Source of the DNA: Algoriphagus aestuariicola | GTDB lineage: Bacteria > Bacteroidota > Bacteroidia > Cytophagales > Cyclobacteriaceae | Length of the DNA stretch: 64,000 bases | Assembly: GCF_017254835.1 (NCBI RefSeq) | Contig: NZ_JAFKCW010000001.1 | Location: forward strand, 1 to 64,000 | Direction of reading: 5' to 3' | Shown: in pieces, positions 37,506 through 46,826 of the stretch | Numbering within the stretch: the stretch's first letter is position 1 | How the letters are laid out: each line of letters opens with the position of its first letter | Translations under genes and position numbers: made by a program | The notes under the pieces: model-generated | The model's input: only the letters and a program-made list of their open reading frames with translations | The model's database searches: none | What the model was told of the DNA's origin: nothing

Positions 37506-37528
37506 CCCTCCGGTGAAGGAGGGCTTTT
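37506..37528 (-). terminator. Possible terminator downstream of sppA
   Basis: A 6-bp GC-rich stem (CCCTCC / GGAGGG) with a 6-base loop, flanked by short A and T runs. It lies 25 bp beyond the sppA stop. The T tract is weak on the minus strand (TTTCTT), so function is uncertain. Confidence 0.5.
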
Positions 37529-37552
37529 CAAATTGGCTGGTAGAATGGTTTT

Positions 37553-39319
37553 CTACTTGATCACAATGTCCTGAGGCATTCTCACCTGAATGCCCTGGTA
37601 ATCCTGAAGGTTTTTGATCTTTTGGATGAGAGGGAAGTTTTCTCCAAGCTGGGCTTGTAGGACTTTGAGCTCTACTTTGTCACCAAAGTCGCTCATCAGT
37701 TCTTCAACCCAGGTTTTCTGCTCTGGATAGTACACCACGCGATAGTCATCACCAGCATCCAGCTTGTCCGCAGCTATTTTGATCGCTGTATTCAAGCCGC
37801 CCAATACATCGACTAGTCCGCGCTCCTTGGCTTGTGTGCCTGTCCACACTCGTCCCGATGCCACTTTTTTGACGGAGTCGGGATGCATGCCTCGGCCTTC
37901 CGCCACCCGGGAAATGAACGTCTCATAGCCTTCTTCTATATTTTGCTGGATAATGGTCCGCTCTACTTCAGACAGCTCCCGGGTCGGATTCATGAAGTCG
38001 GACAGCTGCCCGGTAGAGACCACGTCGGTGGTCACCCCGAGTTTCTCATTGAGCAATTCCTGTACATTAAACCAGAGACCAAAAATCCCGATGGAACCGG
38101 TAATGGTATTGGGTTGGGCCACGATCGTGTCGGCTGGAGCTGAGATGTAGTAGCCCCCCGAAGCTGCAACTTCACCCATGGAGACGATCAAAGGCTTGGC
38201 TTTCTTGGCCTCGGTCATCTCCCGCCAGATCACGTCCGAAGCGACGATTGAGCCACCTGGAGAATTCACCCGGAGTACTATAGCCTTGATGTTGTCGTCC
38301 TTTCTGGCCTTGCGGATTTCCCGGGCAAATTTGTCTGAGCTCAATGCTCCGTCCACATCACCGCCTACTATATCCCCTTCTGCGATAATGACTGCAATTC
38401 GGTTTTTGGAAGTGATATTTGTGGATTTTGCCAAGGAGCCCAAATCTGTTGCGTTGATTGTTGGGATCTCGTCATCCTCTATGAGCCCGAGTTTTTCGCG
38501 GAGTTTGGAATGGACCTCATCCTCATAGGCCAAGGCAGTTGCCAGGCCATAGGTAACCGCATCTTCAGCTTTTCTCACCAGCATTTCCGAGTTGATCTTT
38601 TTTAGGCTGTCCAATGCAATTTTTCTGGATTCGGCGATTTTGGAAACTGCCAAATCGTTGATCTCATTGAGGAAATACTGGGTTTGCAGCCTGTTTTCGG
38701 GGCTCATTTTGTCAAGGATAAAAGGCTCCACCGCACTTTTGAACTCGCCGACGCGGAAGACCTCAGGCTTGATTCCCACTTTGTCAAAAAGACCTTTCAG
38801 AAAAATTCCTTCTGAAGAAAAGCCGTTGAAGTCTATCGCTCCCATGGGATTCAAGAAGACCTCATCTGCCGCCGAGGCAAGGAAGTATCCTCCCTCTGAA
38901 TAGGCTTCGTCGTAAGCGATGACAAATTTGCCGGAATCTTTGAAGTCGATCAGTGCCTCCCTGAGCTCCAAAAGATTGGCTTGTCCGGCGATTATCAGGC
39001 CTGTATTTAGATAGATGCCTTTGACGTTTTCATTGGTTTTTGCCTCCGAGATTGCCTTTTTAAGGTTGACCAATCCCGCATTGAGATCACCTCCAAAAGG
39101 ATTTCCGAATGCGCTGAGGTCAAACTCATCCTCCGCTGTCCTTTCGACCAGCATCCGGCCGTTAAGATTCAGGTGAAGGACAGTATTTTCTTTCACTGAG
39201 ACTTCCTTCTCCGAGGACGCGGCAATCATGCCTATAATGCCAAAAAAGAGAAGAAAACCGAGAATCGAGAATATGAAAAGGCCGACTATGACGGCCAACA
39301 CATTGCCAAGAAATTTCAT
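37553..39319 (-). CDS. sppA: Signal peptide peptidase SppA, 67-kDa type
   Basis: 588 residues. An N-terminal membrane anchor (about 8-33) precedes two ClpP-like domains. The catalytic Ser is in GEVAASGGYYIS (Ser387) and the general-base Lys in GEFKSAVEPF (Lys194), the known Ser/Lys dyad split between the two halves in long SppA. It digests cleaved signal peptides in the membrane. Length fits the 67-kDa class of E. coli SppA. The gene is divergent from folK, 67 bp apart. Confidence 0.95.
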   Translation of the reverse strand: MKFLGNVLAVIVGLFIFSILGFLLFFGIIGMIAASSEKEVSVKENTVLHLNLNGRMLVERTAEDEFDLSAFGNPFGGDLNAGLVNLKKAISEAKTNENVKGIYLNTGLIIAGQANLLELREALIDFKDSGKFVIAYDEAYSEGGYFLASAADEVFLNPMGAIDFNGFSSEGIFLKGLFDKVGIKPEVFRVGEFKSAVEPFILDKMSPENRLQTQYFLNEINDLAVSKIAESRKIALDSLKKINSEMLVRKAEDAVTYGLATALAYEDEVHSKLREKLGLIEDDEIPTINATDLGSLAKSTNITSKNRIAVIIAEGDIVGGDVDGALSSDKFAREIRKARKDDNIKAIVLRVNSPGGSIVASDVIWREMTEAKKAKPLIVSMGEVAASGGYYISAPADTIVAQPNTITGSIGIFGLWFNVQELLNEKLGVTTDVVSTGQLSDFMNPTRELSEVERTIIQQNIEEGYETFISRVAEGRGMHPDSVKKVASGRVWTGTQAKERGLVDVLGGLNTAIKIAADKLDAGDDYRVVYYPEQKTWVEELMSDFGDKVELKVLQAQLGENFPLIQKIKNLQDYQGIQVRMPQDIVIK

Positions 39320-39386
39320 GCGATTTGAATTTGGGCTCTAAATTAGCCTTTTTTGACTGACCTTTACAATCCTAGAGCTACAAGTG

Positions 39387-39872
39387 ATGTATACGGAAGC
39401 AGTATTGAGTTTGGGGGGAAACAAGGGTAACCGGGAATTTTTATTGGCTCAGGCGGTAGAGGCTTTGCGGGATCAGTTTGGCGTGACCAAGCTCTCGGAT
39501 ATCTACGAAACAGGCGCTTGGGGAGGTGTCGCCCAGGGAAATTTTCTGAACCAAATCGCGGTAATCTTGACGGAAAAGAATCCGGAGGAGGTCCTGAGGA
39601 TTATTCAGGCAATAGAAAAGAATCTCGGCAGGAAGCGGGATGAGCACTGGGGTGACCGAACCATGGATATTGATATCCTGTATTTTGGCGACCGGATCTT
39701 GGATACAGACCAGCTCAAAGTTCCCCATCCCTTCCTTGCGAAACGGAAGTTTGTGTTGGTTCCGCTGGCGTCCCTACTGCCAGAGAAGAAGCACCCCATC
39801 ACCTACAAAAGCTCAATCGAAATGCTGGCTGAGTGTGAAGATGAAAGTGAAGTAAGCGTCTATGTCAAGTGA
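39387..39872 (+). CDS. folK: 2-amino-4-hydroxy-6-hydroxymethyldihydropteridine pyrophosphokinase (HPPK)
   Basis: About 161 residues. Signatures are LSLGGNKGNRE (start of the fold), YETGAWGGVAQGNFLNQ, and the HPPK motif RTMDIDILYFGD (ATP/Mg binding Asp pair), followed by HPFLAKRKFVLVPL. It transfers pyrophosphate from ATP to the pterin precursor in folate synthesis. GTG at 39384 directly precedes the chosen ATG. It is convergent with the next, minus-strand gene. Confidence 0.95.
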   Translation: MYTEAVLSLGGNKGNREFLLAQAVEALRDQFGVTKLSDIYETGAWGGVAQGNFLNQIAVILTEKNPEEVLRIIQAIEKNLGRKRDEHWGDRTMDIDILYFGDRILDTDQLKVPHPFLAKRKFVLVPLASLLPEKKHPITYKSSIEMLAECEDESEVSVYVK

Positions 39873-39902
39873 CAGGCAGCGGTTCCGGGTTCAGTACTTA
39901 GC

Positions 39903-40130
39903 TCATGCCTTTGCCAGAAATAGCTGGAACTCCAAAGGACTGCAAGGTTGGAACTCATCCACTTCCAAATCCTCAAAAATCTCTTCGTCAAACTCCATCT
40001 CGGTCTTTTCGATCCGGCCGTCAGGATGGATAATCAGTTCTATGCCTGTGAATTCGTTCGGATTTACCATCACCAACACCTGATAGTCGTCAAAAACCCG
40101 CTTGAAATATTGGGAGATCGCCTTGGCCAT
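39903..40130 (-). CDS. Conserved hypothetical small protein
   Basis: 75 residues: a short N-terminal helix (MAKAISQYFKRVF), a beta-rich middle (DYQVLVMVNPNEFTGIELIIHPDGRIEKTEMEFDEEIF) and a very acidic C-terminal part (EDLEVDEFQPCSPLEF). It looks like a real compact protein, but I do not recognise a family. It lies between folK (convergent) and the next minus-strand gene, with a 22-bp gap. Confidence 0.7.
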   Translation of the reverse strand: MAKAISQYFKRVFDDYQVLVMVNPNEFTGIELIIHPDGRIEKTEMEFDEEIFEDLEVDEFQPCSPLEFQLFLAKA

Positions 40131-40152
40131 GTTTTTTTTCCAAATCTATGCC

Positions 40153-40698
40153 TTATTTCCCAAGCGTGCTGGAGGCGTACACATAAATGACTTCGGCAGG
40201 TGGCTGTTGTGTCGCGCGTATGCGGTCAAAAACAAAGAAAGTTTGGGTGAGAAACTCTTTCTGGTCGATTGTGGATACCGCTTTTATCCCTTGATTTTCC
40301 ACTTTGAAAAGCGGTCCGTGTGGTCCGATTATCTCATATCCGTTGGGATTTTTGATTTTTTTAAGATTGACTACGCTGCCGTCGGCAAAGACCATTTTTG
40401 CATCGCCAAAGAAAAATCCGCCCTTTCCTCTAGCAACCAACTCATTGCTGTCCTGGTCAATGATGCGCGCCTGGCGGAAGTTTGGATGATTACGATTGAA
40501 AAAAAACCGGACTTTGTCGCTTCCCTCCATAAGATCGGCGTAGTCAAATCCGGGATCGATTGCCAATTTTATCGTTTCGCCGCTTTCGTCAACGAATTTT
40601 GCCTCATGTAGAGGAAGGGACCAACCGGTCTGGTTTTGGGCAAAGAGTGTTGAGCACAGCCCAATTACAAAAAGGGAGAGAAGCGCGGATTTTTTCAT
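40153..40698 (-). CDS. Secreted hypothetical protein
   Basis: 181 residues. A clear signal peptide (MKKSALLSLFVIGLCSTLFAQ) is followed by a beta-rich domain with repeated short motifs such as FFFNRNHPNFRQARI and GKGGFFFGDAKMVFADGSVVNL. No domain recognised. It has its own start downstream of the divergent trp leader; the ~170 bp between them holds promoters for both directions. Confidence 0.72.
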   Translation of the reverse strand: MKKSALLSLFVIGLCSTLFAQNQTGWSLPLHEAKFVDESGETIKLAIDPGFDYADLMEGSDKVRFFFNRNHPNFRQARIIDQDSNELVARGKGGFFFGDAKMVFADGSVVNLKKIKNPNGYEIIGPHGPLFKVENQGIKAVSTIDQKEFLTQTFFVFDRIRATQQPPAEVIYVYASSTLGK

Positions 40699-40829
40699 GA
40701 CTAGGTCGGATAAAAGTTTGATCTACTATACGAAGCGTTCATTTTCAGGGTTTTCAAGCTTTGTGATCTTGTTTCTCTTGGAAAATAGCGTTTTGGAAAT
40801 ATTTTTTTTGGAAAAAAGGGAAACCATGC

Positions 40830-40859
40830 TTTGCAAATTCCAAACCGTTTCTAAATTTG
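40830..40859 (+). promoter_or_regulatory. Bacteroidota-type promoter of the trp operon
   Basis: TTTG at 40830-40833, an 18-nt spacer, then TAAATTTG at 40852-40859 (matching TAnnTTTG). The first transcribed base would lie only a few bases before the leader-peptide ATG at 40870, so trpL would be almost leaderless. Confidence 0.65.
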
Positions 40860-40869
40860 CCGAAGTCTT

Positions 40870-40947
40870 ATGAAAACGATCGCAAATAAATACTGGTGGT
40901 GGCATTCTATTTCTTTCCAAGGGAAAGCTCAGAAAGCCGTTGCCTAA
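40870..40947 (+). CDS. trpL: trp operon leader peptide with three tandem Trp codons
   Basis: A 25-codon frame, MKTIANKYWWWHSISFQGKA followed by QKAVA and stop. Codons 9-11 (40894-40902) are TGG TGG TGG, and a Tyr codon precedes them. It ends 23 bp before a strong terminator hairpin that precedes trpE. This is the classical design of tryptophan attenuation: a ribosome stalled at scarce Trp-tRNA lets an antiterminator form. A candidate antiterminator pairs AAGCC (40934-40938) with GGCTT (40973-40977) and GTTGC (40939-40943) with GCAAC (40955-40959). No protein function is expected. Confidence 0.85.
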   Translation: MKTIANKYWWWHSISFQGKAQKAVA

Positions 40948-40970
40948 ATTTTGCGCAACAACATATGTAA

Positions 40971-41003
40971 AAGGCTTACTGGATTTCCCGGTAAGCCTTT
41001 TTT
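40971..41003 (+). terminator. Attenuator of the trp operon
   Basis: A 12-bp stem (AAGGCTTACTGG / CCGGTAAGCCTT, one G-U pair) with loop ATTTC and a run of six T. It lies between trpL and trpE and can be disrupted by pairing of its left arm with bases within trpL, as expected of an attenuator. Confidence 0.88.
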
Positions 41004-41025
41004 CATGCTAAATAAAAATCCCCGA

Positions 41026-42438
41026 ATGAGCCAAGTGAAATTTCCGATCCTGACCACCTATCGCAAAAGACTTGCCGATACCATCACTCCGGTAAGCATT
41101 TACTTGCAGATAAGAGACCGTTTTGCCAATCCGATCCTACTGGAGAGTTCTGACTATCATGGTCAGGAAAACAGCTATTCATTCATCTGTTTCAATCCAC
41201 TGGCTACTTTTAGTTTCAATGCCGGGACCGTTCGGGAGAGCCTTCCTGCAGGGGAGGTCCTAGAGTATCAGGTCTCCGCCAAAAAGCGGCTGATGGATTG
41301 TTTGAGGTCTTTCGGTAATAAATTTGATCCTACTCCGGACAAATTCAAATTTAGCACCAACGGGCTTTTTGGCTATATCCAGTATGATACACTCGCTTAC
41401 TTTGAGGATATCAAACTTGGCAATACTAAGCCCAACGAAACCCCGATGATGCAGTACTCCATGTATCAAAACATCATCGTGGTCGACCACTACAAAAATG
41501 AGCTGCATCTCTTCGAACACCGGGTGGCTGGGGCTGAAAATCCCGAGTACATGGATGAGATTGAAACCTTGCTCAACAACAAGAACATTCCCACCTATTC
41601 ATTCAAGAAAGTTGGAGAGGAAGTTTCAAATTATACCGATGAGCAGTTTCTGAAAATTCTGAACCAAGGAAGAGAACATTGCTTTCGCGGGGATGTTTTC
41701 CAGATCGTGCTTTCGAGAAGGTTCACCACCGAATTCAAAGGGGACGAGTTCAACGTCTACAGAGCGCTGCGTTCGGTGAATCCCTCGCCTTATCTTTTCT
41801 ATTTCGACTATGGTTCGTTCAAGGTATTCGGCAGCTCGCCGGAGGCTCAGATCGTGGTGCACAATCGGAAGGCGACAATTTATCCGATTGCTGGAACCTT
41901 TCGCCGGACAGGAAATGATGCCGAAGATGCGGAGTTGGCGAGAAAGCTCTACGACGATCCCAAGGAAAACTCAGAACATGTCATGTTGGTGGATTTGGCC
42001 CGAAATGACCTTTCCCGTTCTTCCGACGTGGTGAACGTGGACGTATTCAAGGAGATACAGTACTACTCCCACGTGATTCATTTGGTATCCAAAGTGACCG
42101 GACAACTGCCGGAGGCAGCCAATCCTCTACAATTGGTGGCGGATACTTTCCCAGCTGGAACGCTGACTGGGGCACCGAAGTACCGAGCGATGGAGCTCAT
42201 CGACGATTTGGAAAACGTCAGTCGGCAGTTTTACGGAGGGGCAATCGGCTATCTTGGATTTAATGGAGATTTCAACCATGCTATCCTGATCCGCTCTTTT
42301 GTTTCCGAAAACAACCACCTAAGATTCCAGGCTGGAGCGGGAGTCGTTGCCAAATCATCCATCCCTTCAGAGCTGCAGGAAGTGGCGAATAAACTGGAGG
42401 CCTTAAGAGTCGCATTGCGTGCGGCGGAAAAGATTTAA
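41026..42438 (+). CDS. trpE: Anthranilate synthase component I
   Basis: 470 residues from the ATG at 41026 (an in-frame ATG at 41005, directly after the attenuator T run, is the alternative). The chorismate-binding domain shows LVDLARNDLSR, PAGTLTGAPKYRAMELIDDLE and GAIGYLGFNGD, all standard TrpE signatures. It converts chorismate and ammonia (from TrpG) to anthranilate, the first step of tryptophan synthesis. The feedback-site LLES near the N-terminus (ILLESSDYHG) corresponds to the Trp-binding LLES/LLEX motif, so end-product inhibition is likely. It is first in the structural operon. Confidence 0.95.
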   Translation: MSQVKFPILTTYRKRLADTITPVSIYLQIRDRFANPILLESSDYHGQENSYSFICFNPLATFSFNAGTVRESLPAGEVLEYQVSAKKRLMDCLRSFGNKFDPTPDKFKFSTNGLFGYIQYDTLAYFEDIKLGNTKPNETPMMQYSMYQNIIVVDHYKNELHLFEHRVAGAENPEYMDEIETLLNNKNIPTYSFKKVGEEVSNYTDEQFLKILNQGREHCFRGDVFQIVLSRRFTTEFKGDEFNVYRALRSVNPSPYLFYFDYGSFKVFGSSPEAQIVVHNRKATIYPIAGTFRRTGNDAEDAELARKLYDDPKENSEHVMLVDLARNDLSRSSDVVNVDVFKEIQYYSHVIHLVSKVTGQLPEAANPLQLVADTFPAGTLTGAPKYRAMELIDDLENVSRQFYGGAIGYLGFNGDFNHAILIRSFVSENNHLRFQAGAGVVAKSSIPSELQEVANKLEALRVALRAAEKI

Positions 42439-42450
42439 ACCTATCGAAGC

Positions 42451-43017
42451 ATGAAAATATTGGTATTAGACAACTATGACTCCTTCACCTACAATCTAGT
42501 GTATATAGTTAGGCAGTTAGGCTACGGAGCGATGATGGATGTCTATAGAAATGACAAAATCAGCCTCGAGGAGGTTGAGAAATATGATAAAATCCTTCTG
42601 TCCCCAGGTCCTGGGGTGCCTTCCGAGGCTGGGATTATGCCAAAATTGATCGCTAGATATGCGGCGGAGAAGTCAATTCTCGGGGTGTGCCTTGGACATC
42701 AGGCCATAGGGGAGGCTTTCGGCGGGAGTCTGACCAATCTCTCTGAGGTTTTGCACGGGGTGGCATCGAAGGTTTCTGTTCAGGAGGACTTGCTTTTTAA
42801 GCAAATCCCCGATACATTTAGTATTGGAAGATATCACTCTTGGGTTATAGAAGAATCCACCCTTTCTCCTGACCTAGAGGTGATTGCCCGTACACCTGAC
42901 CAGCAAATCATGGCGGTAAGGCACAAAAAGTTCAACGTAAGGGGGGTCCAGTTTCACCCCGAAAGTATCCTCACAGAAAACGGCGCCAAAATCATGCAAA
43001 ACTGGCTGGAGTCCTGA
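42451..43017 (+). CDS. trpG: Anthranilate synthase component II (glutamine amidotransferase)
   Basis: 188 residues, the class I glutamine amidotransferase. Catalytic Cys80 is in ILGVCLGHQAIGEAFGG, and the His/Glu pair in GVQFHPESILTE near the C-terminus. The SPGPGVP motif (51-57) forms the oxyanion region. It supplies ammonia to TrpE. It begins 12 bp after trpE; the two are usually translated together. Confidence 0.95.
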   Translation: MKILVLDNYDSFTYNLVYIVRQLGYGAMMDVYRNDKISLEEVEKYDKILLSPGPGVPSEAGIMPKLIARYAAEKSILGVCLGHQAIGEAFGGSLTNLSEVLHGVASKVSVQEDLLFKQIPDTFSIGRYHSWVIEESTLSPDLEVIARTPDQQIMAVRHKKFNVRGVQFHPESILTENGAKIMQNWLES

Positions 43018-43057
43018 TCCATGCCCCAATCCCTGACCCCCCACCCACCCACAAGAA

Positions 43058-44068
43058 ATGAAAGACATCCTCAACCAATTGATCGAACACAAGACACTGT
43101 CCAAATGCCAAGCGAGGGAAGTGTTGAAAAACCTGGCAACGGGCGCCTATAACCATAGCCAGATCGCCGCCTTCATGACCGTTTACTTGATGCGCTCCAT
43201 CACCGTGGAGGAGCTGAGCGGATTTCGGGAGGCGATGCTGGAACTGTGTATTCCCGTGGAAATCGAAGAATACGACGCAATGGATCTTTGCGGTACTGGG
43301 GGTGACGGCAAAGACACCTTCAATATCTCGACCTTGGCCTCCTTTATCGTGGCGGGTGCAGGGCAAAATGTCGCCAAGCACGGCAATACGGGAGTCTCCT
43401 CCATATGTGGCTCTTCAAATCTGCTTTCCTACTTTGGTTACGAGTTTACCAATGATATCAGTGAGATCCGACGTTCTTTGGACGAAGCCGGACTTTGTTT
43501 TCTCCATGCTCCACTTTTCCATCCTGCGATGAAAAACGTCGCGCCGATCAGAAAGGAGTTGGGAGTGAAAACCTTCTTTAATATGCTAGGTCCCATGGTA
43601 AATCCCAGTTTTCCCAAAAAACAGCTCGTGGGGGTGTTCAGTCTGGAGTTGGCGAGATTGTACGCTTACCTCTACCAGGAGATGGAGGGGAGATTTTCGA
43701 TACTCCATGCGCTTGATGGATACGATGAGATTTCCCTCACGGGACCTTTTAAAATGATCTCAAACCAAGGAGAAAAGCTACTCCAACCGGAGAATCTGGG
43801 GTTGCAGAAAATTTCCGCTGATAGCATAGCCGGAGGCTCAACCGTTCAGGAATCGGCCAAGATTTTTGAAAGCGTATTGAGAGGAAAAGGTAGCGAAAGC
43901 CAGAATGCCGTGGTGACGGCCAATGCGGCTGCTGCTTTGGTCACGGCCAAAGAAGACCTGTCCTTCGTAGATGCGGTAGCCTTGGCGGAGGAAGTCCTGC
44001 TCAGTGGTAGGGCTCTCCGCGTATTTGACGGATTGGTCAATCCCAAGACGTCTGTTTCATTAGCCTAA
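43058..44068 (+). CDS. trpD: Anthranilate phosphoribosyltransferase
   Basis: 336 residues. The glycosyltransferase family 3 motif DLCGTGGDGKDTFNIST binds PRPP; KHGNTGVSSICGSSNLL follows. FFNMLGPMVNP is also characteristic. It joins anthranilate to PRPP, the second step of the tryptophan branch. It is not fused to TrpG, unlike in enteric bacteria. Confidence 0.95.
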   Translation: MKDILNQLIEHKTLSKCQAREVLKNLATGAYNHSQIAAFMTVYLMRSITVEELSGFREAMLELCIPVEIEEYDAMDLCGTGGDGKDTFNISTLASFIVAGAGQNVAKHGNTGVSSICGSSNLLSYFGYEFTNDISEIRRSLDEAGLCFLHAPLFHPAMKNVAPIRKELGVKTFFNMLGPMVNPSFPKKQLVGVFSLELARLYAYLYQEMEGRFSILHALDGYDEISLTGPFKMISNQGEKLLQPENLGLQKISADSIAGGSTVQESAKIFESVLRGKGSESQNAVVTANAAAALVTAKEDLSFVDAVALAEEVLLSGRALRVFDGLVNPKTSVSLA

Positions 44069-44077
44069 CAAGTACCC

Positions 44078-44899
44078 ATGAATATTTTAGACAAAATCAT
44101 CGCTTCCAAGTATAAGGAAGTGGAAGAGCGAAAAAGTTTGGTGCCGGTCAAGCTGCTGGAGAGCAGCGTTTTTTTCGACGGCCCGGTGGTGTCGATGAAG
44201 AAGTATGTGACCCATCCCGACAAATCGGGCATCATTGCTGAATTCAAGCGCAAGTCGCCTTCCAAGGGAGTGATCAACAGCTCGGCTTCTGTCGAGAAGG
44301 TCAGCATTGGCTATATGCAGGCAGGTGCTTCTGCTTTGTCCATTTTGACCGACAAAGAATACTTCGGTGGAAGCAACGAGGATTTGAAGCTCGCTCGGAA
44401 ATACAATTTCTGCCCAATTATCCGCAAGGACTTCATAGTGGATGAATACCAGATTTTGGAAGCTAAATCCATCGGCGCGGACTGCATCTTGCTTATCGCT
44501 GCTGCCTTGGAACCTGCCAAGTTGAAATCCCTAGCCTTTATTGCAAAGAGTCTCGGAATGGAGATCCTCATGGAAGTGCATGATGGTGAGGAGCTGGAAA
44601 GAAGCCTCTGCCCCGATTTGGATCTGGTTGGGGTGAACAACCGAAATCTTAAGACTTTCGAGGTATCCGTGGACACGTCTTTCGCACTGGCCGATCAGAT
44701 TCCTGGAGAGTTTGTAATGGTCTCCGAAAGTGGGATTTCTGACCCGAGGACGATGGTTGAGCTGAAAAAGGCCGGATTTGACGGCTTTTTGATCGGGGAA
44801 AACTTCATGAAATCCAGCCGTCCCGAGCAGGCAGCCTATAACTTTATCAAGGAATTCAAGAAGCTCTCGGCCCAAGCCTCCGAGTTGAGTAAGGCCTGA
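44078..44899 (+). CDS. trpC: Indole-3-glycerol-phosphate synthase
   Basis: 273 residues, a TIM barrel. Conserved residues are in IIAEFKRKSPSKG (catalytic Lys), LSILTDKEYFGGSNEDL, IIRKDFIVDEYQI (catalytic Lys/Glu region), and GVNNRNLKTFEV. It closes the indole ring. Its TGA overlaps the ATG of trpF (TGATG), so the two are translationally coupled although not fused. Confidence 0.95.
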   Translation: MNILDKIIASKYKEVEERKSLVPVKLLESSVFFDGPVVSMKKYVTHPDKSGIIAEFKRKSPSKGVINSSASVEKVSIGYMQAGASALSILTDKEYFGGSNEDLKLARKYNFCPIIRKDFIVDEYQILEAKSIGADCILLIAAALEPAKLKSLAFIAKSLGMEILMEVHDGEELERSLCPDLDLVGVNNRNLKTFEVSVDTSFALADQIPGEFVMVSESGISDPRTMVELKKAGFDGFLIGENFMKSSRPEQAAYNFIKEFKKLSAQASELSKA

Positions 44900-45528
44900 T
44901 GGAAATCAAAGTCTGTGGCATGCGGGACTGGGAGAATGCCCTGGAACTGATCCGGGAAATCCAGCCAGATTGGATGGGATTGATCTTCTATCCCAAGTCA
45001 CCACGTTTTGTCCCAGATGAAGCCGCAGGACAGCTGGCTCAACTGGAAGTAAGAAAAGTCGGTGTCTTTGTAAACGAAGAGTTGGACGAGATACTTCGAA
45101 AGGTCGGTTTGTTTAGGCTGTCTGCCATTCAGCTTCATGGGAAGGAAGCAGTGGAAACGGTCCGGGAATTGAAAAAGAAGACCGATGCAGAGATTTGGAA
45201 AGTGATTTCTGTCAAGAGCGAAATCGACTGGGAAGCCTTTAGAGAGTATTTGCCTTTGGTGGACAAGTTTCTCTTTGACACGGCAACCGTGGAGCACGGT
45301 GGATCCGGTAGGAAATTTGACTGGAAGGCGCTGGAAGGCTATCCTTTTGACAAAGGTTTTCTTCTCAGTGGCGGATTGGACGCGGAGAGTACGGATGAGC
45401 TTTTGGCTTTGGCTGAAAGGATTCCACAGTTCCAAGGCGTGGATCTGAACTCCAAGTTTGAAGACGAGCCGGGGCTGAAGAATATCAAGATCTTGAAAAT
45501 TTTTAAAGAAAAATTAGACCATAGCTGA
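44899..45528 (+). CDS. trpF: Phosphoribosylanthranilate isomerase
   Basis: 209 residues, a small TIM barrel. The start [14 protein letters not shown] carries the catalytic Cys, QLHGKE is the conserved motif, and [18 protein letters not shown] contains the catalytic Asp and phosphate-binding Gly. [16 protein letters not shown] is the usual GVDxSSxxE region with Asn replacing one Ser, which is minor. It catalyses the Amadori step before TrpC. Confidence 0.93.
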   Translation: MEIKVCGMRDWENALELIREIQPDWMGLIFYPKSPRFVPDEAAGQLAQLEVRKVGVFVNEELDEILRKVGLFRLSAIQLHGKEAVETVRELKKKTDAEIWKVISVKSEIDWEAFREYLPLVDKFLFDTATVEHGGSGRKFDWKALEGYPFDKGFLLSGGLDAESTDELLALAERIPQFQGVDLNSKFEDEPGLKNIKILKIFKEKLDHS

Positions 45529-45572
45529 GAGAAGCTGGTCCATTGGACTATCAGCTATCAACCGTACGATAT

Positions 45573-46751
45573 ATGATTAAAGTTGATGAAAAGGGTTTTT
45601 ATGGCAAGTTTGGAGGGGCCTATATCCCCGAGATGCTGTATCCCAACGTGGAGGAATTGAGGGAGAATTATGAGGCAATTATGGCTTCACCAGATTTTCA
45701 GGCAGAGTTTCGAGGCTTGTTGAAAGACTACGTCGGTCGACCGACTCCACTCTATTTTGCGTCAAGGCTTTCTGAGAGATACGAAGCCAAAGTCTATCTG
45801 AAGCGCGAAGATCTCTGCCATACTGGCGCACACAAGGTAAACAATACTATTGGGCAAATCCTCTTGGCTAGAAAGCTTGGTAAGAAGCGCATCATTGCCG
45901 AAACCGGCGCGGGTCAGCATGGAGTAGCAACAGCAACTGTCTGCGCCCTGATGGGAATGGAATGTACTGTGTACATGGGCGAAATTGACATCGCACGTCA
46001 GCGACCGAATGTGGAGCGAATGAAGATCCTAGGAGCGACGGTCGTTCCGGCTGTCTCCGGCTCCAAGACCCTCAAAGACGCCACCAACGAAGCCATGCGG
46101 GCTTGGATCAACAATCCCGTGGACACGCACTATATCATCGGTTCGGTGGTTGGCCCACATCCTTATCCAGAAATGGTCGCCAGATTTCAGTCAGTGATTT
46201 CTGAGGAAATCAAGTGGCAACTGAAGGAAAAGGAGGGTAGCGAAAATCCAGACATCGTGATAGCCTGTGTCGGCGGTGGGTCAAATGCGGCCGGGGCTTT
46301 CTATCACTACTACAATACTCCAGAAGTGCGCCTAGTCGCTGCTGAAGCTGCGGGCTTGGGCGTGAGTTCGGGGAAATCTGCTGCCACGACCGCTTTGGGC
46401 ACGCCTGGTATTTTGCACGGTTCCAAAACTATTTTGATGCAGACGGAGGACGGACAGGTCGTCGAGCCGCATTCAATCTCAGCTGGCCTCGACTATCCGG
46501 GTATTGGTCCTGTCCATGCCCATCTTTTTGATGTGGGAAGAGGTGAATTTGTCGCCGTGGAGGATAAGGATGCGATGGCGGCCGGGATCGAGCTGAGCAA
46601 ACTCGAAGGCATTATCCCAGCCATTGAGTCTGCCCATGCGCTGTATGCCCTCAATATGATCGAGTATGGCAAAGACGATGTGATTGTGATCAACCTATCC
46701 GGCCGAGGAGACAAAGATCTGGAGACCTATATCAAGTGGGGAGGATATTAA
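45573..46751 (+). CDS. trpB: Tryptophan synthase beta chain
   Basis: 392 residues from the ATG at 45573. PLP-binding Lys88 is in [11 protein letters not shown], followed by [31 protein letters not shown] (phosphate cradle) and [14 protein letters not shown]. These mark a standard TrpB1 that pairs with TrpA. A TTG-initiated extension of 10 codons was rejected. A 75-bp gap with a repeat-like sequence separates it from trpA. Confidence 0.96.
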   Translation: MIKVDEKGFYGKFGGAYIPEMLYPNVEELRENYEAIMASPDFQAEFRGLLKDYVGRPTPLYFASRLSERYEAKVYLKREDLCHTGAHKVNNTIGQILLARKLGKKRIIAETGAGQHGVATATVCALMGMECTVYMGEIDIARQRPNVERMKILGATVVPAVSGSKTLKDATNEAMRAWINNPVDTHYIIGSVVGPHPYPEMVARFQSVISEEIKWQLKEKEGSENPDIVIACVGGGSNAAGAFYHYYNTPEVRLVAAEAAGLGVSSGKSAATTALGTPGILHGSKTILMQTEDGQVVEPHSISAGLDYPGIGPVHAHLFDVGRGEFVAVEDKDAMAAGIELSKLEGIIPAIESAHALYALNMIEYGKDDVIVINLSGRGDKDLETYIKWGGY

Positions 46752-46826
46752 TCTGGGATGTCGGGTGTAGGATGTAACAAACATTCCGCTTTGGTCATCG
46801 GACATCAAGCCATTAACAACTGAAAA

